DNA of 19,236 nt from Cryomorphaceae bacterium (GCA_021298235.1 JAJTDX010000035.1:1-19236); one strand, 5' to 3'. Shown: positions 7,280-13,942, numbered from the stretch's first letter. Notes: generated by a model not told the origin, from the letters alone. Translations and numbers: made by a program.

Positions 7280-7642
7280 ATGTCAGAAGATGATATCTCA
7301 GATAGGGAGTTTATAAATGGAGTGAAAAAATATTGGTTCATCTGGGTTCCAATTGTAATATTAGGTATCTTTTGGCTAGTTCAATCCAGCAATGAAACTG
7401 AAGAGATTGAAAAGAAATCAAAACAATTGAACCTGAAGCTTGAAAGCATCGAAGACCAAATCAATATAGAATTGAAAAATGGCAACCGAGATAAAGCTTT
7501 AGGACTAACCAATCAATTGGTTCACCCATACCATGAGATTTATGCCGGAACCGAAGAGAACTGGTATTCAGACCCAAAGTATTACGATGAATACTGGAAC
7601 GAAAAGCGCAAATTCTACAAGAACAAAATTATTAACGAATAG
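7280..7642 (+). CDS. Small single-pass membrane protein, paralogue of the 8947-9525 gene
   Basis: This 120-aa protein has one hydrophobic segment at about 19-35 (YWFIWVPIVILGIFWLV) after an acidic N-terminus. A helical, charged C-terminal part follows. Residues 53-83 (LKLESIEDQINIELKNGNRDKA and on) align by eye with residues 92-122 of the protein at 8947-9525, and both end in a Tyr/Trp-rich tail (here ENWYSDPKYYDEYW). The gene is 17 bp after the channel gene and only 2 bp before the coiled-coil protein, so it is almost certainly co-transcribed with both. I do not recognise a family. A small membrane accessory subunit is one possibility, inferred only from position and topology. Confidence 0.78.
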   Translation: MSEDDISDREFINGVKKYWFIWVPIVILGIFWLVQSSNETEEIEKKSKQLNLKLESIEDQINIELKNGNRDKALGLTNQLVHPYHEIYAGTEENWYSDPKYYDEYWNEKRKFYKNKIINE

Positions 7643-7644
7643 AG

Positions 7645-8928
7645 ATGGATTTGCAGGCGATTTATGATGAATTGTATCAAAGTGGTTATTTGGCTACCAA
7701 TGTAGATTATGAAGAGTTTGTTGCTGGCTTTTCAGATTATCCATACATATCAGAGCTTAGAAAAGATTTAATCAGACGCGATTATGAAGTGGTTGATGTG
7801 GTTGCATTTTTTGAAAGTATTGTGGATGAAATTCCGGCTCTGCAAAAAAATGACCATAGAGCCTGGAAGATTTTTTCAAGAGATGGCGCTACTTTTTGCA
7901 TCGTCAACGAATTTCAAAGCTCGTACAATCAATATGCTCAGTGGATTTATTATTTTAATGATGAAGAGGATCTTGAATTATTATCAGAAGTTGATTCACC
8001 CTCGAATTTTTATAACCAATCCACCGCTTACTTAAATTCTTTGCCGACGCAATTCGATGGTTCGTTCATTGACTATACCTATGAAAATGTTACCGAACCA
8101 ATGATTGTTCAAACGTTCCGTTCTCAGACAAGGAAGTTGTGCGGAAGTGGAAGACACCGTGAGGCAAAACTTTTTTTGGACAAGCGTTCGGGAATGATTA
8201 AGCCTAACAGCTACAATGGCTTGTGTCAGCGAGTGGAAGACAGCTATCAGGAGTTTAATTTGTACAATGAAGTAAAAGGGAAGGTACTCCACGCACTGGA
8301 AAACGATGATTTTAGTACCGCCAGATCCATATTAAAGCCGAAATTCAACGCCTTGAGTGAGGATTCTTATGAAGATATTGAATCTATCATTGAGGAGGCA
8401 GAAGGAAGATTTCATAAAGCCATTGAGTTGCATGACCAGGCAGAAGTAGATGCCGCTCAGGAGGAAGTAGCTCGTGTCGAAAGAGCTGCAAGAGCTCATG
8501 AAGAGATGCTTGATAGCGAGAGACGTTTTCAGGAAGAACAACAGAGAAGAGCACTTCAACAACAAGAGGATGAAGCTCGTTTCAGTAGAGAACAGCACGC
8601 GCAAAGTATGAGGTCTTTACAAGCAGAGGAGGATAGAGCGAGAAACGAACAACGATTGCAAAATCAGAGTCAAACACAATTGAATAATTCATCAAAAGCA
8701 AGTAATATGTTTATTTATGACGTTTCTTTATGGATACGAACCAGCAGTGGAAATATGAAATCAGTTACAGGGAGAGTTGAATTTCCCAAAGAATTTTATG
8801 GTTGGGTACCAAACGACCCAACCAAGAGGTTGATCTGCAGAAAAGCCGCACAAGAGATGGGCGAAGATCCGGACAATATCGATTTTAATCACTCAAGTAC
8901 AACATGTAACTGTCGAGGCAGAGCATAA
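7645..8928 (+). CDS. Coiled-coil protein with Cys-containing C-terminal domain
   Basis: This 427-aa soluble protein has three visible parts. Residues 1-250 are a mixed, mostly helical region rich in acidic and aromatic residues. Residues 255-345 are extremely rich in Glu, Gln, Arg and Ala with no proline, a strong coiled-coil pattern (for example AQEEVARVERAARAHEEM). Residues 355-427 form a compact C-terminal domain with strands (MFIYDVSLWIRTSSGN, SVTGRVEFP) and cysteines C398, C421 and C423. The helix around 211-236 (KGKVLHALENDDFSTARSIL) has the same helix-turn feel as the repeat shared by the two flanking membrane proteins. It sits between those paralogues (2 bp and 18 bp gaps). It could be a scaffold linking them; no family is recognised. 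Confidence 0.78.
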   Translation: MDLQAIYDELYQSGYLATNVDYEEFVAGFSDYPYISELRKDLIRRDYEVVDVVAFFESIVDEIPALQKNDHRAWKIFSRDGATFCIVNEFQSSYNQYAQWIYYFNDEEDLELLSEVDSPSNFYNQSTAYLNSLPTQFDGSFIDYTYENVTEPMIVQTFRSQTRKLCGSGRHREAKLFLDKRSGMIKPNSYNGLCQRVEDSYQEFNLYNEVKGKVLHALENDDFSTARSILKPKFNALSEDSYEDIESIIEEAEGRFHKAIELHDQAEVDAAQEEVARVERAARAHEEMLDSERRFQEEQQRRALQQQEDEARFSREQHAQSMRSLQAEEDRARNEQRLQNQSQTQLNNSSKASNMFIYDVSLWIRTSSGNMKSVTGRVEFPKEFYGWVPNDPTKRLICRKAAQEMGEDPDNIDFNHSSTTCNCRGRA

Positions 8929-8946
8929 TTATTTAAAAATAGAGAT

Positions 8947-9525
8947 ATGAATAACTTATTTCGTAAAAAAAGATCCGCAGAGTCCTCTAAAAATTCAGGA
9001 TTCAAAGAGAGTCCTGTAGACGCACCAAATAGGGAAGCGATTAATGTCCGAACAAGTGAGTTTGAAATTGACAAAGCAAGAGACAGCTGGGGACTTTCCA
9101 TGCAGGTTAAGAAAGTTTTAATAACAATTGCCGTGGTTGTTGGTTGTTTGCTGATTTTCAAATACTTCATTGCAGGGGAGGGCGCGGCTGCAGAATCATC
9201 AAGCATTCAAAAGAATACAGAGCTGGAATCTGTAGAAAACAAGATAATTATAGGTCTGGATGGCCAAAGAAACAAGGCGCAGCTTCTCAACTTGGTTTCG
9301 CAACTGAATCATACGGATGCAGATAATTTTATAGATGGCAAAAAACAGGGAATCATCGCCAGCGATATACACGGTCCGGATGATGAGTTTTTTGGAACCT
9401 ATGCAGAATACTGGACCGGACTTCGTGAAGGGTATAAAGAAATTATTACCCGCGATTTGACCATTGAGTCTTACAAGGAAGAGCTCAGGTCGAAGCAAAC
9501 AACGCTTCAGGATACTCTGAAATAA
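8947..9525 (+). CDS. Single-pass membrane protein, paralogue of the 7280-7642 gene
   Basis: This 192-aa protein has a charged cytoplasmic-like N-terminus (1-54), a membrane segment at about 56-75 (VKKVLITIAVVVGCLLIFKYF) and an extended helical C-terminal region. Residues 90-122 (TELESVENKIIIGLDGQRNK and on) match the corresponding part of the smaller upstream membrane protein. The DDEFFGTYAEYWTGLREGYKE tail (146-165) matches its Tyr/Trp tail. It therefore looks like a diverged duplicate with a longer N-terminal cytoplasmic portion. It lies 18 bp after the coiled-coil gene. Function is unknown; the duplication and operon position are what the sequence shows. Confidence 0.78.
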   Translation: MNNLFRKKRSAESSKNSGFKESPVDAPNREAINVRTSEFEIDKARDSWGLSMQVKKVLITIAVVVGCLLIFKYFIAGEGAAAESSSIQKNTELESVENKIIIGLDGQRNKAQLLNLVSQLNHTDADNFIDGKKQGIIASDIHGPDDEFFGTYAEYWTGLREGYKEIITRDLTIESYKEELRSKQTTLQDTLK

Positions 9526-9555
9526 TTCTATTATTTAATGATTTAAGATTCAAGC

Positions 9556-10203
9556 ATGTTTGATACTCAGTTTATTGGTTGCGGTACTTTTTATGAGCTT
9601 AATGAATTTTCAGAGTTGGCAAATAAGTTCGGATACAAAGGTTCTAAAAGATGGAGGCTTCCGAAATGGGAAGAGCTAAAGCAAGCTCACCCCCACGACT
9701 GGGGCGATTATTTAGGTGAGCTTTGGACCGACAATGCCACGAGCGCTAGTTTTACCGCAAAAAGAATGAAGCTCTCCACAGGGGAATTTATGGAATGTAA
9801 CCAAAAATTTCACTACGAGGAGAAGGCTTTTCTACGACTCGTCTGTGATGAGGTTTTCCAAGATGTGAGTTGTAATATTCAATCCCATGACGGATTGCAG
9901 TTTATGGTTTTGCCATTTGGAGAGATGAATTATGGTGCTGTCGACACAATGAATGAATTGCTCACCAATATTCAATTTGCCGGAATGAGTGCGTATCGAC
10001 GTCCAACAATAGAGGAGCTCGAAGCTCTTCTTCCCATCGGGAGGGAAATTTTTGGAATGCCGGAGGGGTGGTATTGGAGCTCGAGCCAAGGAGGTAAATT
10101 TAACGCTTTCAAAGTCAATTTCTGGACTAAGGAAAAATATTCATGTAAGAAATCTTCCGACTATTCTGAAAGTAAAGCTTATTCTCTAGCGATCGTGGAA
10201 TAG
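9556..10203 (+). CDS. DUF1566/Lcl_C-like protein with two internal repeats
   Basis: This 215-aa protein contains two degenerate copies of a module like the DUF1566/Lcl C-terminal domain. Copy one has KRWRLPKWEEL (31-41), GELWTDNAT (54-62) and a closing AFLRLVCDE (91-99). Copy two has AYRRPTIEEL (146-155) and GWYWSSSQ (171-178), ending in an AYSLAIVE strand (208-215). The WRLP-x-xEEL to YWSS signature is common in Bacteroidota surface and secreted proteins with C-type-lectin-like or related folds. There is no signal peptide here, so a cytoplasmic location is possible. It sits 30 bp after the upstream membrane-protein gene. The role is unknown, and the family call rests on motifs seen by eye. 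Confidence 0.75.
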   Translation: MFDTQFIGCGTFYELNEFSELANKFGYKGSKRWRLPKWEELKQAHPHDWGDYLGELWTDNATSASFTAKRMKLSTGEFMECNQKFHYEEKAFLRLVCDEVFQDVSCNIQSHDGLQFMVLPFGEMNYGAVDTMNELLTNIQFAGMSAYRRPTIEELEALLPIGREIFGMPEGWYWSSSQGGKFNAFKVNFWTKEKYSCKKSSDYSESKAYSLAIVE

Positions 10204-10235
10204 AATAGCTTTAAATTTTCAGTAAATTGTTATGC

Positions 10236-10269
10236 GCTCTTTTTTTTGGTGTTTTCACTCTAAAAGAGC
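10236..10269 (+). repeat. Inverted repeat just before a start codon
   Basis: GCTCTTTT (10236-10243) and AAAAGAGC (10262-10269) are perfect 8-bp arms around an 18-nt loop, ending 3 bp before the ATG at 10273. It could form a 5'-leader hairpin or be a protein-binding site. A chance match is possible in AT-rich DNA. Confidence 0.35.
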
Positions 10270-10272
10270 AAA

Positions 10273-10587
10273 ATGGCTACATACTGTCACGAATTAAAAC
10301 ACAAAATTATTTACGGGGAACCGTTTTTCATTCTCACCCGGGAAGGCATCAACGGAGGAGCGATTGTGTCGCTGGATGCCGTTAAGAAGATTGAGGATTC
10401 TCTGAAGAACGAAGACAATCACGCAACGAACAATAGCGGGATTGATATTCACGCTGCTAAATCATCCTACAGTCACGGAGACACGTATTCTTGGTTCGAT
10501 ATTACCAAAGAAGACTTTCTTTTTTCAATCACTGAAAAAACGTTCAAGGAACTTTTTCCAAATGCACACGAACTACTCAACCGTTAA
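10273..10587 (+). CDS. Small protein with weak Phd/YefM-like segment
   Basis: This 104-aa soluble protein starts at ATG 10273. Residues 10-44 read HKIIYGEPFFILTREGINGG, then AIVSLDAVKKIEDSL. The order GEPxxILTxxG, A-x-VSL, K/E-rich helix resembles the C-terminal half of Phd/YefM antitoxins (v..GepviITrrGkpvAvlvsl). The expected N-terminal DNA-binding helix is very short here, and no recognisable RelE, Doc or ParE toxin is next to it. The C-terminal half (45-104) is polar and unrecognised. It lies 11 bp before the next ORF, so these small genes probably form an operon. The antitoxin resemblance is weak and may be coincidental. Confidence 0.65.
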   Translation: MATYCHELKHKIIYGEPFFILTREGINGGAIVSLDAVKKIEDSLKNEDNHATNNSGIDIHAAKSSYSHGDTYSWFDITKEDFLFSITEKTFKELFPNAHELLNR

Positions 10588-10598
10588 ACTTCTTGCTT

Positions 10599-10940
10599 AT
10601 GTTACTGGATGAATATGATGAGGAATTTGCTGTTTTGTCTTTCTGCATTACATTGATAGGTAATCAATTGGAGCAAAGTAAATTAAAGGAGGTATACCTG
10701 GATGCGGTGCAGTGCATCCCGCCCGAAGAATACGACAGGATTCTTACCCTTACAAAGGCAAATTCAGAGGCCTTGACCAAGAGAATGAATGCGTTGCGTA
10801 AGCTCTGGCCCGAATCTAAGAAACGTTTTTTGTTCCATTTCACGGAAAAGATCGTTTCCAAAGCAACGGAAGAAATTCCCTATTCGACGAGAACATCTCT
10901 GATGTATTATTGTCTGAGTAAATTGAGAGAACACTGGTGA
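10599..10940 (+). CDS. Small all-helical protein, unrecognised
   Basis: A TTG two codons upstream (10593) is possible, but ATG at 10599 gives a natural start and 113 residues. The composition and pattern (LLDEYDEEFAVLSFCITLIG and following) suggest a mostly helical soluble protein with a positively charged C-terminal half (KSKKRFLFHF-type, KLREHW). No family is recognised. The stop overlaps the start of the next gene by 4 bp (GTGA), so the two are translationally coupled. Confidence 0.7.
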   Translation: MLLDEYDEEFAVLSFCITLIGNQLEQSKLKEVYLDAVQCIPPEEYDRILTLTKANSEALTKRMNALRKLWPESKKRFLFHFTEKIVSKATEEIPYSTRTSLMYYCLSKLREHW

Positions 10941-11521
10941 GTAAGCAAAATACATCCCGGCAATACGACTTTTTTTTTGGATTAGTTGATCAGGTTACGC
11001 TCTATTTCTTGCCTGGAGTCAATACGTTTGATGATTTTATTAGCTGCCTGACATCTGATAAGCTGTTGCGTGAAACCAATTGCGTTCTTGTTGAGAATGA
11101 GAATCTGCTTCAGAATGAGAAACAGAATGAGAGTGAGGAGGGGAAAAAGAATGAGAATTTAATTTCCTGGTTGAAGGTGGAGCATTCAGGGTATGGGTGT
11201 ATGTGTGGACAGCATTTTTCACCTAAACTAGATCTGACAGGCAACGAAATAAAAGCGGTTATGGAGCTGACCAATGAACCAGGGTTGAAGTTTGATAAAC
11301 AGCTCAAGAAAATCAGACTCATTTCTTTCAATGATCTTCAAATAACGAAAACGAAAGAGATTACTCAGGAGCTTCGTGGTTTTCACATTCAGACCAATAA
11401 AATCTATCGTGTAGAACCCACCAGTGTTTGTGTTTTGGAACTAGAGGAAAAAATAAAAGAGCCCTTAAAAGTTTTTGAGAAGTTGTTTCAAAAGTGGAAG
11501 GATCAATCAAATTTCGGGTAG
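10937..11521 (+). CDS. Unrecognised protein with Asn/Glu-rich low-complexity segment
   Basis: This 194-aa protein uses the GTG at 10937, which overlaps the previous stop. Residues 51-75 are an Asn/Glu/Lys-rich stretch coded by a degenerate AGAATGAGA-type repeat (11092-11158). A short Cys pair GCMCG follows (about residues 90-94), then a mixed alpha/beta C-terminal part. There is no signal peptide or transmembrane segment. Its 3' end overlaps the 3' end of the converging minus-strand gene by 19 bp. No family is recognised. Confidence 0.68.
   Translation: MSKQNTSRQYDFFFGLVDQVTLYFLPGVNTFDDFISCLTSDKLLRETNCVLVENENLLQNEKQNESEEGKKNENLISWLKVEHSGYGCMCGQHFSPKLDLTGNEIKAVMELTNEPGLKFDKQLKKIRLISFNDLQITKTKEITQELRGFHIQTNKIYRVEPTSVCVLELEEKIKEPLKVFEKLFQKWKDQSNFG
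11092..11158 (+). repeat. Imperfect AGAATGAGA repeat tract in coding DNA
   Basis: AGAATGAGA-like units recur four times, separated by 8-25 bp, and code for a low-complexity Glu/Asn/Lys segment. Spacing is irregular, so this is degenerate repetition and not a perfect microsatellite. Confidence 0.5.
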
Positions 11522-11955
11522 ACGCAGAAATTGAAATAGGTAGCACTCCGATTATCCATGACATGTTTGAAGGTGATGCCATCCAAGGCGCCTCGCTGAC
11601 CGTTGAACGTAATGCCATGACGGGTTTTTCGTGATTCGCTTTCGAAATGAAAGAGCCGCATCAGACTATTGAAACCTGAAACATCCAGATCAGTAAATGG
11701 ATCTTCAGCCGAGAGACCTTTGCCCTGACAAAGCTGTAGGCACCCATTTTTAAGCACATTCAGCTCTTCCGGATCGGTTGTTCTGGGTTGATGAAAGTAA
11801 TCTTCCTTGCGATACACATCTGCACCTAACTGTAAAAAGAGTTCCGCTTTGGTAAAAAGGTATGGAAACTGATTATCTAAGGCGAAAAGTTGCATTTCCT
11901 CGCTCATGGCATCCATGACTTCGTCGAGTGATTTTAGTTTGGTGTGATCTTGCAT
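11503..11955 (-). CDS. Unrecognised 150-aa protein
   Basis: The ATG at 11955 is chosen over an upstream TTG, giving 150 residues. It also places the start 6 bp from a perfect -7 promoter element. The protein is soluble-looking, acidic in its N-terminal half (KSLDEVMDAMSEEMQ) and richer in basic and aromatic residues at the C-terminus (RSATYFNFCVYPKFD). No motif or family is recognised. The 3' end overlaps the converging plus-strand gene by 19 bp. Confidence 0.68.
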   Translation of the reverse strand: MQDHTKLKSLDEVMDAMSEEMQLFALDNQFPYLFTKAELFLQLGADVYRKEDYFHQPRTTDPEELNVLKNGCLQLCQGKGLSAEDPFTDLDVSGFNSLMRLFHFESESRKTRHGITFNGQRGALDGITFKHVMDNRSATYFNFCVYPKFD

Positions 11956-11961
11956 GTTATT

Positions 11962-11969
11962 CAAATATA
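11962..11969 (-). promoter_or_regulatory. Bacteroidota -7 promoter element (minus strand)
   Basis: The minus strand reads TATATTTG, an exact match to TAnnTTTG, just 6 bp before the ATG at 11955. The -33 box is poor. The very short distance implies a leaderless or near-leaderless transcript if this is the active promoter. Confidence 0.55.
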
Positions 11970-12015
11970 AAAAACGTATGAAAGCGGTGTTCAGTTGAAT
12001 TTGAAAAACAGAACG

Positions 12016-12023
12016 TAATTTTG
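12016..12023 (+). promoter_or_regulatory. Bacteroidota -7 promoter element (plus strand)
   Basis: TAATTTTG matches TAnnTTTG exactly. GTTG at 11994-11997, 18 bp upstream, is a plausible weak -33 element. The next ATG (12029) is only 5 bp downstream, which would give a near-leaderless transcript for the small ORF. Confidence 0.6.
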
Positions 12024-12028
12024 TAAAT

Positions 12029-12160
12029 ATGCAATTAACATCGGTTCAGATTGAATTCTCCACACCTTTATCCGAGAATACACATCAATTAAAGGACATC
12101 GTGTTATGGTTGATACTGGATTGCCGTAACGAGAAACTATTCCAAGGATTCATTGGTTAA
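12029..12160 (+). CDS. Small ORF (43 aa) behind a promoter
   Basis: The frame MQLTSVQIEFSTPLSENTHQ... ends at TAA 12158-12160 and overlaps the next small frame by 8 bp if that one begins at TTG 12153. It sits immediately behind a perfect -7 element. No family is recognised. The overlap in a different frame suggests either two coupled small proteins or a single gene of about 100 aa broken by one frameshift. Confidence 0.45.
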   Translation: MQLTSVQIEFSTPLSENTHQLKDIVLWLILDCRNEKLFQGFIG

Positions 12161-12335
12161 AGATCCAACGCTTGTGAATATGGACGATTTCGAAGTCGCC
12201 GGTTTAGACCCTGAGTTGACAACCCATGAACTTTCGCGAATTAAAAAACTCATTGCCAAGAACAAAACGCTTCTGGAACAATACATTTCGGGAGATTTAG
12301 GCATTGAGGAGTTGATTCAAACATTGATACGCTAA
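12153..12335 (+). CDS. Small helical protein (51-60 aa)
   Basis: The frame runs from TTG 12153 (60 aa) or ATG 12180 (51 aa) to TAA. ATG 12180 gives MDDFEVAGLDPELTTHELSR..., a charged, mainly helical sequence ending in IEELIQTLIR. No family is recognised. It shares an 8-bp overlap with the preceding small ORF, so the second start depends on which interpretation is right. It ends 13 bp before the end of the converging coiled-coil gene. Confidence 0.5.
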   Translation: MVKDPTLVNMDDFEVAGLDPELTTHELSRIKKLIAKNKTLLEQYISGDLGIEELIQTLIR

Positions 12336-12348
12336 ATTTTCCAATATC

Positions 12349-13119
12349 TCACTTCCCTCCAAACAATGAAAATTGATCTGTTTTAGAGTCAAGATACCAA
12401 CCAGTTTCCTTGTCTTTTTTGTAGGTTAATTTCCAGGAATTAGAATCCTTAAGAAGGTAAACGATGGCTTCTTTGGTTTTTTTACGCCCGAGCTGGAAGG
12501 AAATGTGAACACCGTCATTCTGTCGAATTAGCGATTGGCTCGCTACGACGCAACGTCTGATCTTCGACCGATCTTCCCTCATCGAGCGACTTCGTGTCTC
12601 TTGTGAAGTATAGCTTAAAGTTTTTAACGAATAGGTGAAATAGTATTTCCATCGGATAAAATAGGAAGGGTTGAGTCGATCTTTTAGGTCTCCATGTGAA
12701 AGCGTGATTTCCTCGCCCAAACGGTACATCAGTTTTCCAGAGAATTCCAACAAAAGTGACCTTGTTTTTCGATAGAGGACCCGTTGAAAATCAAGTCGCA
12801 GCGCTTCGTTTTCAAAATCAATGGGTTTGTTCTTCCACTTCTCCTGCAGGTGTTTCACCTCTGCATTGAGCTCCTGAATGCGTTCACCCAACCTTATGTG
12901 AGCTTGTATCGCTTCTGCATTAAAAGCTGTGAGATTAGCGATAAATTGTTCTTCGGCTTTCTTCTTTTTTGTATGCTTGATGCTTGCAAAGTGGGAGATC
13001 TGGACATTCTTTTCTGTGGTGTCCAGTAAAGCCTTGTGTTCTTGTAAAACAAAGGTTACCAGCTCGTGGTGGTTCTCGTTGAACAGGGCGCGTGCGATGT
13101 CGGCTGGGGTATGGGGCAT
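12349..13119 (-). CDS. Coiled-coil protein with an inserted Arg/Ser-rich block
   Basis: This is a 256-aa soluble protein. Residues 20-120 are helical and rich in Lys/Glu/Gln, consistent with a coiled coil. Residues 150-250 look beta-rich (YFIRWKYYFTYSLKTLSY, VHISFQLGRKK, AIVYLLKDSNSWKLTYKK). Between two of the strands, residues 172-201 form an Arg/Ser-rich stretch (SQETRSRSMREDRSKIRR and on). Its DNA (about 12519-12606) is more GC-rich than its surroundings and holds two hairpins. Removing it would leave a continuous strand-loop-strand, so it looks like an in-frame insertion. No family is recognised. It is divergent from the Kv channel gene across a 139-bp gap. Confidence 0.72.
   Translation of the reverse strand: MPHTPADIARALFNENHHELVTFVLQEHKALLDTTEKNVQISHFASIKHTKKKKAEEQFIANLTAFNAEAIQAHIRLGERIQELNAEVKHLQEKWKNKPIDFENEALRLDFQRVLYRKTRSLLLEFSGKLMYRLGEEITLSHGDLKDRLNPSYFIRWKYYFTYSLKTLSYTSQETRSRSMREDRSKIRRCVVASQSLIRQNDGVHISFQLGRKKTKEAIVYLLKDSNSWKLTYKKDKETGWYLDSKTDQFSLFGGK
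12529..12557. repeat. Hairpin-forming block inside a coding sequence
   Basis: TAGCGA (12529-12534) pairs with TCGCTA (12540-12545) around a 5-nt loop. GACG (12547-12550) pairs with CGTC (12554-12557) around CAA. Both lie inside the minus-strand gene at 12349-13119 and code for part of its Arg/Ser-rich block. Confidence 0.5.
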
Positions 13120-13258
13120 GGTATATAAACTCTAAAATACGTTCTTTATAATTAATACCAATATTTTTTCTTTTGAATTCAATAAATGATTCTATTGAAT
13201 AAATTAAAACTAAAAATAATTAACTTTAAATATGTTTAAGTCAAATATTTAAGGTGTA
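13120..13258. promoter_or_regulatory. Divergent intergenic region with two inverted repeats
   Basis: This very AT-rich 139-bp gap lies between two divergent genes. It holds ATTCAATA...TATTGAAT (13177-13184 / 13193-13200, 8-nt loop) and TTAAATAT...ATATTTAA (13226-13233 / 13245-13252, 11-nt loop, 6 bp before the channel ATG). Both have perfect 8-bp arms and could be operators. On the minus strand TATTTTAG is only a near match to a -7 box. AT-richness raises the chance rate. Confidence 0.45.
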
Positions 13259-13942
13259 ATGGAAGATCAAGAAGAGAGTAGGGAGCAGCTGGGATTTTTG
13301 AATATCCTCATACTCATTCTCTCTGTTTACGTGCTAATTGCTTTGTTCGTTGATACCTACGTCGAGTTACCGCAAGAGACTTCGGAGCTACTGAACTATA
13401 TCGACAATCTGATCTGTATCGTTTTCTTGATTGATTTTTGGGTGAGGTTTCGGAAAGCGGAAAGTAAATTGAATTTTATGAAATGGGGTTGGATCGATCT
13501 CATAGCTTCCGTGCCAACTTTTGATTTCATGCGTGCCGGCAGACTTCTGCGATTAATTCGAATCATTCGTCTGGTTCGTGCATTTCGTTCAACGAGACAC
13601 ATTGTGCAACATGTTTTTAAAAATAAGATTCAAGGAACACTCACCTCTGTGAGCTTGATCGCCATCTTGATGTTGATGTTTGCCTCAATTGCTATTCTGC
13701 AGGTTGAAACAGACCCACAAAGTAATATTCGAACGGCCGAGGATGCCATTTGGTGGTCCTATGCTACAATAACCACTGTTGGTTACGGAGACAGGTATCC
13801 CGTGACTACGGAAGGACGCATCATCGCGATGGTTCTGATGACGGTTGGTGCGGCTTTATTCGGGACGTTTACAGCCTACATTTCTTCCTGGTTCATTCGA
13901 TCGGATTCGAATTCAGAAAAGCCCGCTGATTCCAATAATTAA
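13259..13942 (+). CDS. Voltage-gated potassium channel (six-TM Kv type)
   Basis: This 227-aa protein has S1 about 12-32, S2 44-65, S3 76-88, S4 89-113, S5 129-149, pore helix 160-171, filter TTVGYGD (172-178) and S6 186-212. The TVGYGD filter is the hallmark of K+ selectivity. S4 holds eight arginines every third position (R92, R95, R98, R101, R104, R107, R110, R113), more than the four to six of typical Kv sensors, so depolarisation gating is expected. The length fits compact bacterial Kv channels without a cytoplasmic regulatory domain; the tail after S6 is short and polar. It starts a run of plus-strand genes after a 139-bp divergent promoter region. Confidence 0.93.
   Translation: MEDQEESREQLGFLNILILILSVYVLIALFVDTYVELPQETSELLNYIDNLICIVFLIDFWVRFRKAESKLNFMKWGWIDLIASVPTFDFMRAGRLLRLIRIIRLVRAFRSTRHIVQHVFKNKIQGTLTSVSLIAILMLMFASIAILQVETDPQSNIRTAEDAIWWSYATITTVGYGDRYPVTTEGRIIAMVLMTVGAALFGTFTAYISSWFIRSDSNSEKPADSNN

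Noticed and set aside
10234..10269. Intrinsic terminator from T-run and inverted repeat before 10273
   Set aside because: The T-run forms part of the first arm and the right arm is followed by A-rich coding sequence, so it does not have terminator geometry.
10273..10940. Classical type II toxin-antitoxin pair
   Set aside because: The first protein resembles Phd/YefM only in a short segment and the second matches no known toxin.
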